Positions 29,319 through 39,357 of a DNA stretch of 55,790 bases are shown here, piece by piece; position 1 is the first letter of the stretch; each line of letters starts with the position of its first letter. The notes beneath the pieces were generated by a model, which made no database searches, had not been told where the DNA came from, and saw nothing but the letters and a program-made list of their open reading frames with translations. The DNA is from Prevotella sp. (GTDB taxonomy: Bacteria > Bacteroidota > Bacteroidia > Bacteroidales > Bacteroidaceae). Both the position numbers and the translations under genes were made by a program. The stretch spans positions 17,930-73,719 of the forward strand of contig JAFLSF010000002.1 in the NCBI GenBank assembly GCA_022511045.1, in the 5' to 3' direction.

Positions 29319-29378
29319 GAGTATAGGCCTCGTCGTTGTTGAGTATAGGCCTCGCTTTTAACGAAGCGGCACTTTGTT
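29319..29378. repeat. 22-bp periodic palindrome array C
   Basis: gagtataggcctc at 29319-29331 and 29341-29353 (centres 29325, 29347), then aacgaagcggcactttgtt at 29360-29378 (centre 29369); exact 22-bp steps. Confidence 0.8.
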
Positions 29379-29501
29379 ACCCGCATAACTGAGACTTGCT
29401 AAAAACGCCCATTTTGCTGGCTTTTTGTGAGGCTTTGAAAATATAAGGTGCGAGCAGGAAAGAAAACCGCCATAAAGTTTGGTATTTCGCTTGTTTTTTT
29501 G

Positions 29502-29509
29502 TACCTTTG
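29502..29509 (+). promoter_or_regulatory. -7 box of the 2-oxoacid:ferredoxin oxidoreductase operon
   Basis: TACCTTTGC with upstream TTTGG. Confidence 0.7.
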
Positions 29510-29562
29510 CATCAAGAAAACTAAAGGTAAGTAATACTTATCCTATAACTAACAGATACGAT

Positions 29563-29793
29563 ATGGCTAAGATGAAAGGTGCCATCGTGGTGAATACTGA
29601 CCGTTGCAAGGGCTGCTCGCTCTGTGAGAAAGCCTGCCCGCAGGGAGTCATTGCGTTGGCTAATCGTGTCAATATGCGCGGCTATCACTATGTGGAGCCT
29701 GTGCAGGCGGACAAGTGTACGGGTTGTACGTCGTGTGCTGTGGTATGTCCAGACGGATGTATCACGGTATATCGTAAACGAGTGGAGGACTAA
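29563..29793 (+). CDS. 4Fe-4S ferredoxin (delta-type) subunit of 2-oxoacid:ferredoxin oxidoreductase
   Basis: Two CxxCxxCxxxCP clusters: CKGCSLCEKACP, CTGCTSCAVVCP. Start MAKMKG at 29563. Confidence 0.93.
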   Translation: MAKMKGAIVVNTDRCKGCSLCEKACPQGVIALANRVNMRGYHYVEPVQADKCTGCTSCAVVCPDGCITVYRKRVED

Positions 29794-29798
29794 GCAGT

Positions 29799-30878
29799 AT
29801 GGCAGAACAAGATGTAACACTGATGAAAGGCAACGAGGCGATAGCCCACGCCGCCATTCGTTGTGGTGCAGACGGATACTTCGGCTATCCCATCACACCG
29901 CAGAGTGAAGTGATAGAAACGCTGGCCGAACTGAAACCCTGGGAGACAACCGGAATGGTGGTGTTGCAGGCCGAGAGTGAGATTGCCAGCATCAATATGA
30001 TTTACGGCGGGGCGGCGGCAGGCAAGCGCGTGCTCACTTCGTCGTCGAGTCCAGGTGTGGCACTGATGCAAGAGGGCATTACCTATATGGCGGGCGCAGA
30101 ACTGCCTGGCGTGTTCGTCAATGTCCAGCGAGGAGGCCCTGGACTGGGTACCATACAACCCTCGCAGGGTGACTATTTTCAAGCTACGCGTGGCGGTGGA
30201 AACGGCGACTATCATGTGATAGTTCTGGCTCCCAACTCCGTACAGGAAATGGCCGACTTCGTGGAATTAGCCTTTCAACTGGCCTTTAAGTACCGTAATC
30301 CTGCTATGATTCTCAGCGATGGTGTTATCGGACAAATGATGGAGAAAATCGTGTTGCCCCCCTTCAAACCTCGCCGCACGGAGGAAGAGGTACTGAGGGA
30401 GTGCCCTTGGGCGACGACGGGACGCACGAAAGACCGCAGGCCGAACATCATTACCTCGCTGGAACTGAAGCCCGAGGAGATGGAGAAACGCAACCTGCAC
30501 TTGCAAGCCAAGTATAAGGAAATCGTGGAAAAGGAGGTGCGCTATGAGACCATACAGACGGACGATGCTGACGTGCTAATCGTTGCCTTCGGCTCTGCTG
30601 CCCGCTTGACGCTGAAGGCCATAGAGATTGCCCGCGCCGAGGGTATCAAGGTCGGGCTGCTACGTCCCATTACCCTTTGGCCGTTCCCATCGGAGCAGAT
30701 TGCCGAGCTGGCGCAAGGCAAAAAGGGAGTCTTGGTCGTGGAAGTCAATGCGGGGCAAATGGTACAGGATGTAAGGCTGGCTGTCAACGGACAAGCTCCT
30801 GTCGACCAGTTTGGACGCTTGGGAGGCATCGTGCCCGAGCCAGAGGAAATCGTCGAAGCGTTAAAGAAGTTAATGTAA
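29799..30878 (+). CDS. 2-oxoacid:ferredoxin oxidoreductase alpha subunit (VorB/KorA-like)
   Basis: GNEAIAHAAIRCGADGYFGYPITPQSEVIE, TSSSSPGVALMQEGITYMAGAELP. Confidence 0.93.
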   Translation: MAEQDVTLMKGNEAIAHAAIRCGADGYFGYPITPQSEVIETLAELKPWETTGMVVLQAESEIASINMIYGGAAAGKRVLTSSSSPGVALMQEGITYMAGAELPGVFVNVQRGGPGLGTIQPSQGDYFQATRGGGNGDYHVIVLAPNSVQEMADFVELAFQLAFKYRNPAMILSDGVIGQMMEKIVLPPFKPRRTEEEVLRECPWATTGRTKDRRPNIITSLELKPEEMEKRNLHLQAKYKEIVEKEVRYETIQTDDADVLIVAFGSAARLTLKAIEIARAEGIKVGLLRPITLWPFPSEQIAELAQGKKGVLVVEVNAGQMVQDVRLAVNGQAPVDQFGRLGGIVPEPEEIVEALKKLM

Positions 30879-30882
30879 ATCT

Positions 30883-31650
30883 ATGGAGAACCAAATCATA
30901 GCACCAGAGAATCTGGTATATCAGAAGCCCGCGCTGATGAACGACAACCACATGCACTACTGCCCGGGGTGCTCACACGGCGTGGTGCACAAACTTGTGG
31001 CTGAAGTCATTGAAGATATGGGCATGGAGGAGAAAACCATTGGCGTCAGTCCTGTGGGATGTGCCGTTTTTGCCTACAATTATATTGACATTGATTGGCA
31101 GGAGGCCGCTCACGGACGCGCTCCAGCGGTGGCTACGGCCATCAAACGCCTGTGGCCAGACCGTTTGGTCTTTACCTATCAGGGCGATGGCGATTTAGCT
31201 TGTATTGGTACCTGTGAGACCATTCATGCGCTGAATCGCGGCGAGAACATCGTCATTATCTTTATTAACAATGCTATATATGGCATGACGGGTGGACAGA
31301 TGGCTCCCACAACGCTCGTTGGACAAAAGACCTCGACTTGTCCCTACGGTCGCGACCCCGAGATTCACGGTTATCCTTTGAAGATGGCAGATATTGCGGC
31401 TCAGCTTGAAGGAACTTGTTACGTTACACGCCAGTCCGTTGAGTCGGTGGGTGCAATTACTAAAGCCAAGAAAGCAATCCGCAAGGCCTTTGAGGCTTCA
31501 ATGGCTGGTAAAGGTTCGTCACTGGTGGAAATCGTGTCGACTTGCAATAGCGGATGGAAACTATCCCCCGTGAAAGCCAACGAGTGGATGAAGGAGAATA
31601 TGGTGCCTTTCTACCCCAAAGGTGACTTGAAGGACACGACCAACCTTTAA
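30883..31650 (+). CDS. 2-oxoacid:ferredoxin oxidoreductase beta subunit (TPP-binding)
   Basis: YCPGCSHGVVHKL, YQGDGDLACIGTCETIHALNRGENIVIIFINNAIYGMTGGQMAPTT. Confidence 0.95.
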   Translation: MENQIIAPENLVYQKPALMNDNHMHYCPGCSHGVVHKLVAEVIEDMGMEEKTIGVSPVGCAVFAYNYIDIDWQEAAHGRAPAVATAIKRLWPDRLVFTYQGDGDLACIGTCETIHALNRGENIVIIFINNAIYGMTGGQMAPTTLVGQKTSTCPYGRDPEIHGYPLKMADIAAQLEGTCYVTRQSVESVGAITKAKKAIRKAFEASMAGKGSSLVEIVSTCNSGWKLSPVKANEWMKENMVPFYPKGDLKDTTNL

Positions 31651-31678
31651 AAGAAAACTTTGTCAAGACGTTAAAGCA

Positions 31679-32218
31679 ATGAAGAAAGAAATCATCATAA
31701 GCGGATTTGGAGGGCAGGGAGTACTGTCTATGGGTAAGATACTCGCTTATTCGGGACTGATGGACGGCAAGGAAGTGACTTGGATGCCGGCCTACGGACC
31801 AGAGCAGCGTGGAGGAACCGCCAATGTTACTGTAATCGTGAGCGACGAGAAAATATCTTCACCCATCCTCTCGAAGTATGATATAGCCATCGTTCTCAAT
31901 CAGCCCTCGCTGGAGAAGTTTGAACCCAAACTCAAACCTGGCGGCATACTTATCTACGATGGGTTTGGTATTATCAATCCTCCTACGCGACAGGACATCA
32001 CCGTCTATCGTATTGACGCTATGGATAAAGCGGCTGAGATGAAAAACGGCAAGGTGTTTAACATGATAGTGTTAGGCGGACTCTTGAAAGTAGACCCCGT
32101 TGTCAGCACGGACGGGGTAGAGAAAGCACTTCGTAAGACGCTTCCAGAGCGGCATCATGGCCTTATCCCACTCAACATGCAAGCCATAGAGGAAGGTGGC
32201 AAGATTATTACACGATAA
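31679..32218 (+). CDS. 2-oxoacid:ferredoxin oxidoreductase gamma subunit
   Basis: IIISGFGGQGVLSMGKILAYSG, WMPAYGPEQRGGTANVTVIVSDEKISSP. Confidence 0.95.
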   Translation: MKKEIIISGFGGQGVLSMGKILAYSGLMDGKEVTWMPAYGPEQRGGTANVTVIVSDEKISSPILSKYDIAIVLNQPSLEKFEPKLKPGGILIYDGFGIINPPTRQDITVYRIDAMDKAAEMKNGKVFNMIVLGGLLKVDPVVSTDGVEKALRKTLPERHHGLIPLNMQAIEEGGKIITR

Positions 32219-32262
32219 ACTGCTCGCGCGTACATTTATTATATTAGGTAGGGTGAAAAACG

Positions 32263-32281
32263 GAAAATATAGCATATTTTC
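32263..32281 (+). terminator. Candidate terminator after the oxidoreductase operon
   Basis: gaaaatat-agc-atattttc perfect 8-bp stem followed by gcacttttt. Confidence 0.5.
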
Positions 32282-32377
32282 GCACTTTTTAGCAGAAAAA
32301 TTTGGAGAATAAAGATTTTTTTCGTTACTTTGCACCCAAATTAAGAGAACTTTAGAATAGTTATTTTTATAATTAAC

Positions 32378-33643
32378 ATGTTTTTTAAAATGAAAAAGGT
32401 AATTTTAATGTTTGCTGCTGCTATGCTGACCATGTCAGCAAGCGCACAGAGAACTGCTGTTACTGCCAACAAGGCTGGTGACAACTGGTACGTAGGTATC
32501 AACGCTGGTGCCGCTACTCCTATGCAGAAGTGGCAAGATCCAAAGACTGGAAAATGCAATGATGCAGGTTTCATGAAGGGTATCTCTCCAAAGGTTGGTG
32601 TACGCGTTGGTAAGAACTTGACCACCGTATTTGGCTTGGCTGCTGATGCTGACATGTATTTCATGAACAAGACAGAGTCTAAGTCTTGGTTGGGTAGCAA
32701 GACTTTCGTTAATGCTATCAATGTTGATCTGTTAGCTACTTTCAACTTGAGTAACTTGTTTGCTGGTTACAAAGGTCAGCCCCGCACTTTCGAGGTGATT
32801 GCCCTTGGTGGATTCGGTTGGAGTCATGGTTTTGGCGCAGAAGCTTATGATAATAAAGCCGACAAGTTCTACTCAGTAAAAGATAATGGTATCAACTCTA
32901 AGGTTGCCTTGGACTTCGCTTTGAATCTGGGTCAGGCTAAGGCTTGGCAGGTATATCTGGAGCCCGCTGTTGTTTTCGGTCTCTGGCACAACAATCATGG
33001 CGCTCTTAATTATGTTGGTACTCAGTTCGCTGGAAATAACGCTAAGTACGATTCTCGTGCTGGTATCTTCCAGGTAAGCGTAGGTGCTAACTACAAGTTC
33101 GGTACTTCTAACGGTACTCACAACTTCGTTGTTGAGCAGCTCCGCGACCAGGCTGAGATTGACGGTCTGAACGCTCAGATTAACGGTCTCCGTGCCGAGA
33201 ACGACGCTAAGGATGGTCAGCTTGCTGCTGCTAACAAGACTATCGCTGACTTGAAGGCTCAGTTGGCTGCTTGCGAGGCTCGTCCTACTACTGTTGTTGA
33301 GGCTCCGAAAGAGAATGTTCTCCAGCCACACGTAATCTTCCGTCAGGGCAAGTCTGTTATCGACGCTGCTCAGTATGCAAGCATCGAGATGGTTGCTAAG
33401 TACATGAAGAACCACAAGGACGCTAAGGTGAAGGTACAGGGTTACGCTTCTCCCGAGGGTTCTAAGGAGTTCAACCAGAAGCTCTCTGAACAGCGTGCTG
33501 AGGTTGTTAAGAACGCTCTCGTTAAGAAGTACAAGATTGCTGCTGACCGCATCACAACTGAGGGTCTCGGCGCAACTGATAAGATCTCTTCTGAGAACGA
33601 CTTCAACCGCGTAGCAATGTTCATCGACACTACTACTAAGTAA
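32378..33643 (+). CDS. OmpA family outer membrane protein
   Basis: Signal peptide, beta-barrel N-term, coiled linker, C-terminal VKVQGYASPEGSKEFNQKLSEQRAEVVKNALV peptidoglycan-binding domain. Alternative ATG at 32390. Confidence 0.92.
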   Translation: MFFKMKKVILMFAAAMLTMSASAQRTAVTANKAGDNWYVGINAGAATPMQKWQDPKTGKCNDAGFMKGISPKVGVRVGKNLTTVFGLAADADMYFMNKTESKSWLGSKTFVNAINVDLLATFNLSNLFAGYKGQPRTFEVIALGGFGWSHGFGAEAYDNKADKFYSVKDNGINSKVALDFALNLGQAKAWQVYLEPAVVFGLWHNNHGALNYVGTQFAGNNAKYDSRAGIFQVSVGANYKFGTSNGTHNFVVEQLRDQAEIDGLNAQINGLRAENDAKDGQLAAANKTIADLKAQLAACEARPTTVVEAPKENVLQPHVIFRQGKSVIDAAQYASIEMVAKYMKNHKDAKVKVQGYASPEGSKEFNQKLSEQRAEVVKNALVKKYKIAADRITTEGLGATDKISSENDFNRVAMFIDTTTK

Positions 33644-33666
33644 TTAGAACAGTAATCGATAATAAC

Positions 33667-33698
33667 AAAATCCCTGCAACTATGGTTGCGGGGATTTT
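33667..33698 (+). terminator. Intrinsic terminator after the OmpA-like gene
   Basis: aaaatccctgcaac-tatg-gttgcggggatttt plus T tract. Confidence 0.9.
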
Positions 33699-33784
33699 TT
33701 GTTCTTCATAACCAATTCATTTGGTAATTTGCTTATTTTTTTGTATCTTTGCATCTTCTTACGAAGATTAAAGACGAAACAAAT

Positions 33785-35593
33785 ATGAAGCATCAATTAA
33801 GGAGTGCGGTATGCACGGAAGGACGCAGAATGGCTGGAGCAAGAGCACTCTGGGTAGCCACAGGTATGAAACGTGAGCAGTTCGGAAAACCGATTATTGC
33901 TGTTGTTAATTCATTCACTCAGTTCGTTCCAGGCCACACTCACTTGCATGAGATAGGTCAGACGGTTCGCGAAGAGATAGAGAAGATGGGCTGTTATGCA
34001 GCTGAATTTAATACAATAGCTATTGACGACGGTATTGCAATGGGACACGACGGCATGTTATATTCGCTTCCGTCGCGTGACATCATTGCTGACTCTGTGG
34101 AATACATGGTAAGTGCCCACAAGGCTGATGCGATGATATGTATCTCCAACTGCGACAAGGTAACTCCAGGTATGCTGATGGCTTCTATGCGTCTGAACAT
34201 TCCAACTGTATTCTGTAGCGGCGGACCTATGGAGGCTGGACGTTGGCGCGGAGAGAATGCAGACTTGATTACCGCTATGGTGAAAGGAGCAGACCCTTCT
34301 GTTTCTGACGAAGAAATGCAACAAATAGAGGGGTGTGCCTGCCCAGGATGCGGCTCTTGCTCAGGCATGTTTACCGCTAACTCCATGAATTCGCTTACAG
34401 AAGCTATTGGTTTGTCGTTACCAGGTAACGGTACCATCTTAGCCACTCATACGAATCGTGTGGAGTTGTTCCGTAAGGCCGCTCGCCAGATAGTGAAGAA
34501 CGCGTTGGCTTACTACGAGGATGGTGACGAGAGTGTACTGCCTCGCAGCATTGCCACCCGAGAGGCTTTTCTCAATGCAATGACGCTTGACATTGCTATG
34601 GGTGGTTCTACCAACACAGTACTTCATCTGTTGGCAGTAGCACAGGAAGCTGGAGTCGACTTTACTATTAGTGATATTGATGCATTGAGCCGTAAGACTC
34701 CGTGTCTTTGCAAGTTAGCACCTAACACACAGCAGTATAGCGTGCAAGAGTGTAATCGTGCTGGCGGTATTTTAGGCATTATGAATGAGTTAAATAAGGG
34801 TGGGCTTCTTGATGGTACTTGTAAGCGTGTTGATGGGATGACGCTGGCAGAGGCTATGAAGAAATACGAAATCTCGGAGCAATCAATATACTTAGATAAC
34901 GCAACAACCAATATATATTTTTCGGCACCCGCCAATCGCTTCTCTACGAAAATGGGAAGCCAGAGCGAACTTTATCCTTCTCTTGACGCAGACCGTATCA
35001 ATGGTTGTATTCGTGATATGGAGCATGCCTACACTAAGGATGGCGGATTAGCTGTCCTCTTTGGAAACATTGCTCAAGATGGTTGTGTGGTCAAGACAGC
35101 TGGAGTAGACGAAGCTTTGTGGCATTTTGAGGGGCCTGCTGTGGTTTTTGACTCGCAGGAAGATGCTTGTGAGGGAATCCTTAGCGGCAAGGTAAAGAAA
35201 GGTGATTGCGTCGTCATCACGCATGAAGGGCCGAAAGGGGGACCAGGTATGCAGGAGATGCTTTATCCCACATCTTATATTAAGTCAATGCACATGGGCA
35301 AAGAGTGTGCTCTGATTACCGACGGGCGTTTCTCTGGTGGTACCAGTGGCCTAAGTATCGGACATATTTCGCCTGAGGCTGCTGCTGGTGGCAATATTGG
35401 TAAGATAAAAGACGGCGACATCATAGAGATAGATATTCCTAAGCGTACCATTAACGTTAAGCTGAGTGAAAAGGAACTGGCAGAGCGTCCGCAGCAGCCA
35501 TTGAAACGTCAGCGTGAAGTGTCTAAGGCTTTGCGTGCTTATGCTCAGAGTGTGGCTTCAGCTGATAAGGGTGGAGTAAGGGTTATTGACTAA
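33785..35593 (+). CDS. ilvD: Dihydroxy-acid dehydratase
   Basis: [39 protein letters not shown]-type motif ([21 protein letters not shown]), [21 protein letters not shown]. Confidence 0.97.
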   Translation: MKHQLRSAVCTEGRRMAGARALWVATGMKREQFGKPIIAVVNSFTQFVPGHTHLHEIGQTVREEIEKMGCYAAEFNTIAIDDGIAMGHDGMLYSLPSRDIIADSVEYMVSAHKADAMICISNCDKVTPGMLMASMRLNIPTVFCSGGPMEAGRWRGENADLITAMVKGADPSVSDEEMQQIEGCACPGCGSCSGMFTANSMNSLTEAIGLSLPGNGTILATHTNRVELFRKAARQIVKNALAYYEDGDESVLPRSIATREAFLNAMTLDIAMGGSTNTVLHLLAVAQEAGVDFTISDIDALSRKTPCLCKLAPNTQQYSVQECNRAGGILGIMNELNKGGLLDGTCKRVDGMTLAEAMKKYEISEQSIYLDNATTNIYFSAPANRFSTKMGSQSELYPSLDADRINGCIRDMEHAYTKDGGLAVLFGNIAQDGCVVKTAGVDEALWHFEGPAVVFDSQEDACEGILSGKVKKGDCVVITHEGPKGGPGMQEMLYPTSYIKSMHMGKECALITDGRFSGGTSGLSIGHISPEAAAGGNIGKIKDGDIIEIDIPKRTINVKLSEKELAERPQQPLKRQREVSKALRAYAQSVASADKGGVRVID

Positions 35594-35606
35594 ATATTAA
35601 GCAGAA

Positions 35607-37313
35607 ATGGGAGATAGGATTACAGGAGCGAAAGCACTGATGCGCGCATTACAGGCCGAGGGGGTGAAGACTATCTTCGGCTATCCGGGCGGCGCTATTA
35701 TGCCCGTCTATGATGCGTTGTATGATTATACGCAAGGTGAGCAAAAGTGTTTCGACCATATTTTGGTAAGACATGAGCAGGCTGCTACTCACGCTGCAGA
35801 GGGTTATGCCCGAGTTAGTGGAGAGGTTGGCGTGGCACTGGTGACCAGTGGCCCGGGCGCTACCAATACGTTGACGGGTGTTGCCGATGCGATGATGGAT
35901 TCGACGCCATTGGTCGTTATAGCTGGCCAAGTAGCGATTTCGTCTTTGGGAACGGATGCGTTTCAAGAGGTAGACTTAGTTGGTGTGGCGCAACCTATCT
36001 CTAAATGGTCATACCAGATACGCCATGCTGAGGATGTGGCGTGGGCTGTCAGTCAAGCCTTTTATATAGCTCGTAGTGGACGCCCAGGTCCTGTAGTGCT
36101 TGATTTTCCACGTAATGCACAAGTAGAGGAGATTGACTGGGTGCCTCGAAAAGTGGATTTTGTGCGTTCTTATGTTGCTTATCCTAAGTTGGATGAAGAC
36201 GCTGTGCGCCAAGCTGCAGAATTTATCAATAATGCTCAAAAACCTTTAGCGTTGGTAGGGCAAGGAGTTGAGTTAGGAAATGCGCAGAATGAACTAAAGG
36301 CTTTTCTTGAGAAAGGTGATATTCCTGCTGGTCGTACAATGCTGGGACTCTCTGCATTGCCTTCTGATCATCCGCTGAATGTTGGAATGTTAGGTATGCA
36401 TGGTAACTATGCGGTCAATTTGAAAGAGCAGGAGTGTGATGTGCTTATTGCCATCGGCATGCGATTTAGCGACCGTGTGACGGGTAATCTGAAAACCTAT
36501 GCCAAGCAGGCAAAGATTATCCATTTGGATATTGACCGCAGTGAAATAGACAAGAATGTAAAGACAGATGTGGCAGTAGTGGCTGATTGTAAGGAATCAT
36601 TGCCTGCCATTATGGCTTTACTGAACGAGAATAATAGCCATAAGGAATGGCGTGAATCGTTTAAGGAACTGGAGCGTAGGGAACTGGAGAAAGTGATTGA
36701 ACCTGCCATTCACCCTGTTGCAGGTCCCTTGCTGATGGGAGAAGTGGTTCATCAAGTAGCTGAGTTGGCACCGAGAGGTACAGTACTTGTGACCGATGTT
36801 GGTCAAAATCAGTTGTTTGCGACTCGTTACTTTAAATATCCCGAGAAACGGAGTCTTTGTACCAGTGGTGGTCTTGGAACAATGGGCTATGGGCTTCCTG
36901 CTGCTATTGGTGCTACTTTTGCCACCGAGCGTACCGTCTGTTGTTTTATGGGAGATGGTGGTTTTCAGATGTGTATTGAGGAACTTGGAACCATTATGGA
37001 ACAGCAATCGCCCGTTAAGATGATTTTGCTAAATAACAACTATCTGGGTAATGTCCGTCAGTGGCAGGATATGTTCTGGAAGCGTCGCAAGTCGTTCACG
37101 AAGATGATGAATCCTTGTTATGAACTAATTGCCAAAGGTTATGGAATTCCTTATGCTGCCGTGACAGACCGCAGGGACTTGGCTACGGCTGTGGAAAAAA
37201 TGCTTACGACCTCTGGACCTTATATTCTTGAATGTGCTATCAAGGAAAACGACGACGTACTACCTATGACTCCCCCGGGAATGAGTGTCAATGAAATGAT
37301 GCTGGAAATCTGA
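35607..37313 (+). CDS. ilvB: Acetolactate synthase, large subunit
   Basis: ALMRALQAEGVKTIFGYPGGAIMPVYDAL, GDGGFQMCIEELGTIMEQQ. Confidence 0.97.
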   Translation: MGDRITGAKALMRALQAEGVKTIFGYPGGAIMPVYDALYDYTQGEQKCFDHILVRHEQAATHAAEGYARVSGEVGVALVTSGPGATNTLTGVADAMMDSTPLVVIAGQVAISSLGTDAFQEVDLVGVAQPISKWSYQIRHAEDVAWAVSQAFYIARSGRPGPVVLDFPRNAQVEEIDWVPRKVDFVRSYVAYPKLDEDAVRQAAEFINNAQKPLALVGQGVELGNAQNELKAFLEKGDIPAGRTMLGLSALPSDHPLNVGMLGMHGNYAVNLKEQECDVLIAIGMRFSDRVTGNLKTYAKQAKIIHLDIDRSEIDKNVKTDVAVVADCKESLPAIMALLNENNSHKEWRESFKELERRELEKVIEPAIHPVAGPLLMGEVVHQVAELAPRGTVLVTDVGQNQLFATRYFKYPEKRSLCTSGGLGTMGYGLPAAIGATFATERTVCCFMGDGGFQMCIEELGTIMEQQSPVKMILLNNNYLGNVRQWQDMFWKRRKSFTKMMNPCYELIAKGYGIPYAAVTDRRDLATAVEKMLTTSGPYILECAIKENDDVLPMTPPGMSVNEMMLEI

Positions 37314-37324
37314 TAAAAGAAGAA

Positions 37325-37876
37325 ATGGAAACAATGGAAGACAAAAAACTATATACCCTGTTAGTGTATTCTGAGAACATTGCTGGTATTCTGAACCAGA
37401 TTACTGCTGTGTTTACCCGCCGTCAGGTTAATATTGAGAGTCTAAATGTGTCGGCATCCAGCATTGAGGGTGTTCATAAATACACCATTACAGCTTGGAG
37501 CAATGAAGACCAGATAGAGAAGATTACGCGCCAGATAGAGAAGAAGATAGATGTTGTTAAGGCCAATTATTTCACTGATGACCAATTGTTTATTCGTGAG
37601 ACAGGACTATACAAGCTATCGACGGATGCGGTGTTGCAGAATTCACAGATTTCACGGACTATCCGCCATCATGATGCTAAGATTACTGAAGTAAATCCCA
37701 CGTACGTAATTGTAATAAAGAGTGGGCGTACGGAAGATATTGTTTCGCTTTATTATGCACTTAATGATTTTGGTTGTGTATTACAATACACCCGCAGTGG
37801 GCGTATTGCAGTTACCCGTGATACACAGGAACAAGTCAGTGAGTTTTTAGAAATGAGAGAAGAGCAGCATGGATAA
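37325..37876 (+). CDS. ilvN: Acetolactate synthase, small subunit
   Basis: ACT domain LLVYSENIAGILNQITAVFTRRQVNIESLNVS. Confidence 0.93.
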   Translation: METMEDKKLYTLLVYSENIAGILNQITAVFTRRQVNIESLNVSASSIEGVHKYTITAWSNEDQIEKITRQIEKKIDVVKANYFTDDQLFIRETGLYKLSTDAVLQNSQISRTIRHHDAKITEVNPTYVIVIKSGRTEDIVSLYYALNDFGCVLQYTRSGRIAVTRDTQEQVSEFLEMREEQHG

Positions 37877-38621
37877 AGTAGGTTGTTACGAATTTTTAGC
37901 AGAGCCATTTCATTGCGATTTCTCTGGCCACTTGTTTATGGGCCATTTGGGTAATCATTTACTTAATGCTGCTGATTTTCATTCGTCAGCACGTGGCTTT
38001 GGCATGAAATACCTGATGGGTATCAATCGCTCATGGGTACTTTCGCGACTGGCTATAGAGATGACAGAGATGCCCAGTCAATATACCAAGTTTAGCGTTG
38101 AGACATGGGTTGAAAGTGCTATGCGCTATTTCACCTCGCGAAACTTTGCGGTTATAGGCCAAACAGATGGGCAACAGCCAAAAGTATATGGTTATGGTCG
38201 AAGCATTTGGGCTATGATAGATACCGAGACTAGACAACCCACTGATATTTATGATATTGATAATGGGGCTATTGAACATTGGATTGTTAAAGACAAGGAG
38301 TGCCCGATAGACAAAGGAGGCCGTGTAAAGATGGGTAGCGATGCAACGCTGGTGCGTACTATTGATACCTATTATAATGATGTGGACATTAACGGACACA
38401 TCAACAGCGTGAAGTATATTGAACACGTGCTTGACCTATGGCCATTGGACTGGTACTGTGAGCACCAGATACGTCGTTTTGAAATAGCATACGTTGCAGA
38501 GGCTCATGCTGGTGATAGTCTGTTGTTCTATCGCGAGCAGGTTGGTGATGACGAGTATTGTGTACGTATTGTCCGTTCGGATGGTACGGAATGTTGTCGC
38601 AGTAAGGTTGCTTTCAGATAA
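37869..38621 (+). CDS. Acyl-ACP thioesterase family protein
   Basis: WVLSRLAIEMTEMPSQYTKFSVETWVES, DVDINGHINSVKYIEHVLD hotdog motifs. Confidence 0.9.
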   Translation: MDKVGCYEFLAEPFHCDFSGHLFMGHLGNHLLNAADFHSSARGFGMKYLMGINRSWVLSRLAIEMTEMPSQYTKFSVETWVESAMRYFTSRNFAVIGQTDGQQPKVYGYGRSIWAMIDTETRQPTDIYDIDNGAIEHWIVKDKECPIDKGGRVKMGSDATLVRTIDTYYNDVDINGHINSVKYIEHVLDLWPLDWYCEHQIRRFEIAYVAEAHAGDSLLFYREQVGDDEYCVRIVRSDGTECCRSKVAFR

Positions 38622-38637
38622 ACATATCCTAATAATT

Positions 38638-39300
38638 ATGGAGAGACAATTCTTTGAGCGTTGTATGCAGCAATATGACGAACAGATAGAAGCGATTCGT
38701 CAGGCAGCATATGCATTGCATCAAAGCGTCAATCAAACCTATGGACCAGCGTTACCCTACGGTTATCATCTTGATATGGTGGTTCAGGGTATTCGCTGTT
38801 TTGGACACTTGGTGTGTGTAGCAGAGGAGGATGTGTTGCCTCTATTTTTTGGGGGATATTACCACGATAGCATAGAGGATGCCCGCTTGACCTATAATGA
38901 TGTAATGGAGACGGCTCGCCAGTGGCTAACTGAAGAACAGGCAGTGGTGGCAACAGAAATCGTATATGCGTTGACCAATGATAAGGGACGCAGTCGAGCA
39001 GAAAGGGCTGGTGAGTCTTATTACAACGGAATCCGTGAGACTCCCTTTGCGCCTTTCGTCAAGTTGTGCGATAGGCTGGCCAATATTACGTTTAGTTGTA
39101 CAGGAGACGACACAAAGAGCCGTTATATGAAACGAGTATACAAGCAGGAGATGCCACATTTCCTTAAAGCTATCACTCCGAATAGCGAAGACCCGCGTTT
39201 CTTGGTTCCTCAAGAAGTGGTAATTCAGTTAGCTGAGTGTCTCATTGATGAAATGGAACGTGAGGAACAAAGCCAGTCATCATGGTGGTTTGAGTACTGA
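38638..39300 (+). CDS. HD-domain-like phosphohydrolase family protein
   Basis: GGYYHDSIEDARLTYNDVME. Start refined to ATG at 38638. Confidence 0.7.
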   Translation: MERQFFERCMQQYDEQIEAIRQAAYALHQSVNQTYGPALPYGYHLDMVVQGIRCFGHLVCVAEEDVLPLFFGGYYHDSIEDARLTYNDVMETARQWLTEEQAVVATEIVYALTNDKGRSRAERAGESYYNGIRETPFAPFVKLCDRLANITFSCTGDDTKSRYMKRVYKQEMPHFLKAITPNSEDPRFLVPQEVVIQLAECLIDEMEREEQSQSSWWFEY

Positions 39301-39357
39301 TAAAACAAGGAAGAAGATCTCTATATTTTGGGAAATTTAATATAAAAGATTGCAATT

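Noticed and set aside
32378-33643. Low-complexity repeats in the OmpA-like gene
   Set aside because: Explained by the coiled-coil linker and strong codon bias typical of abundant outer membrane proteins.
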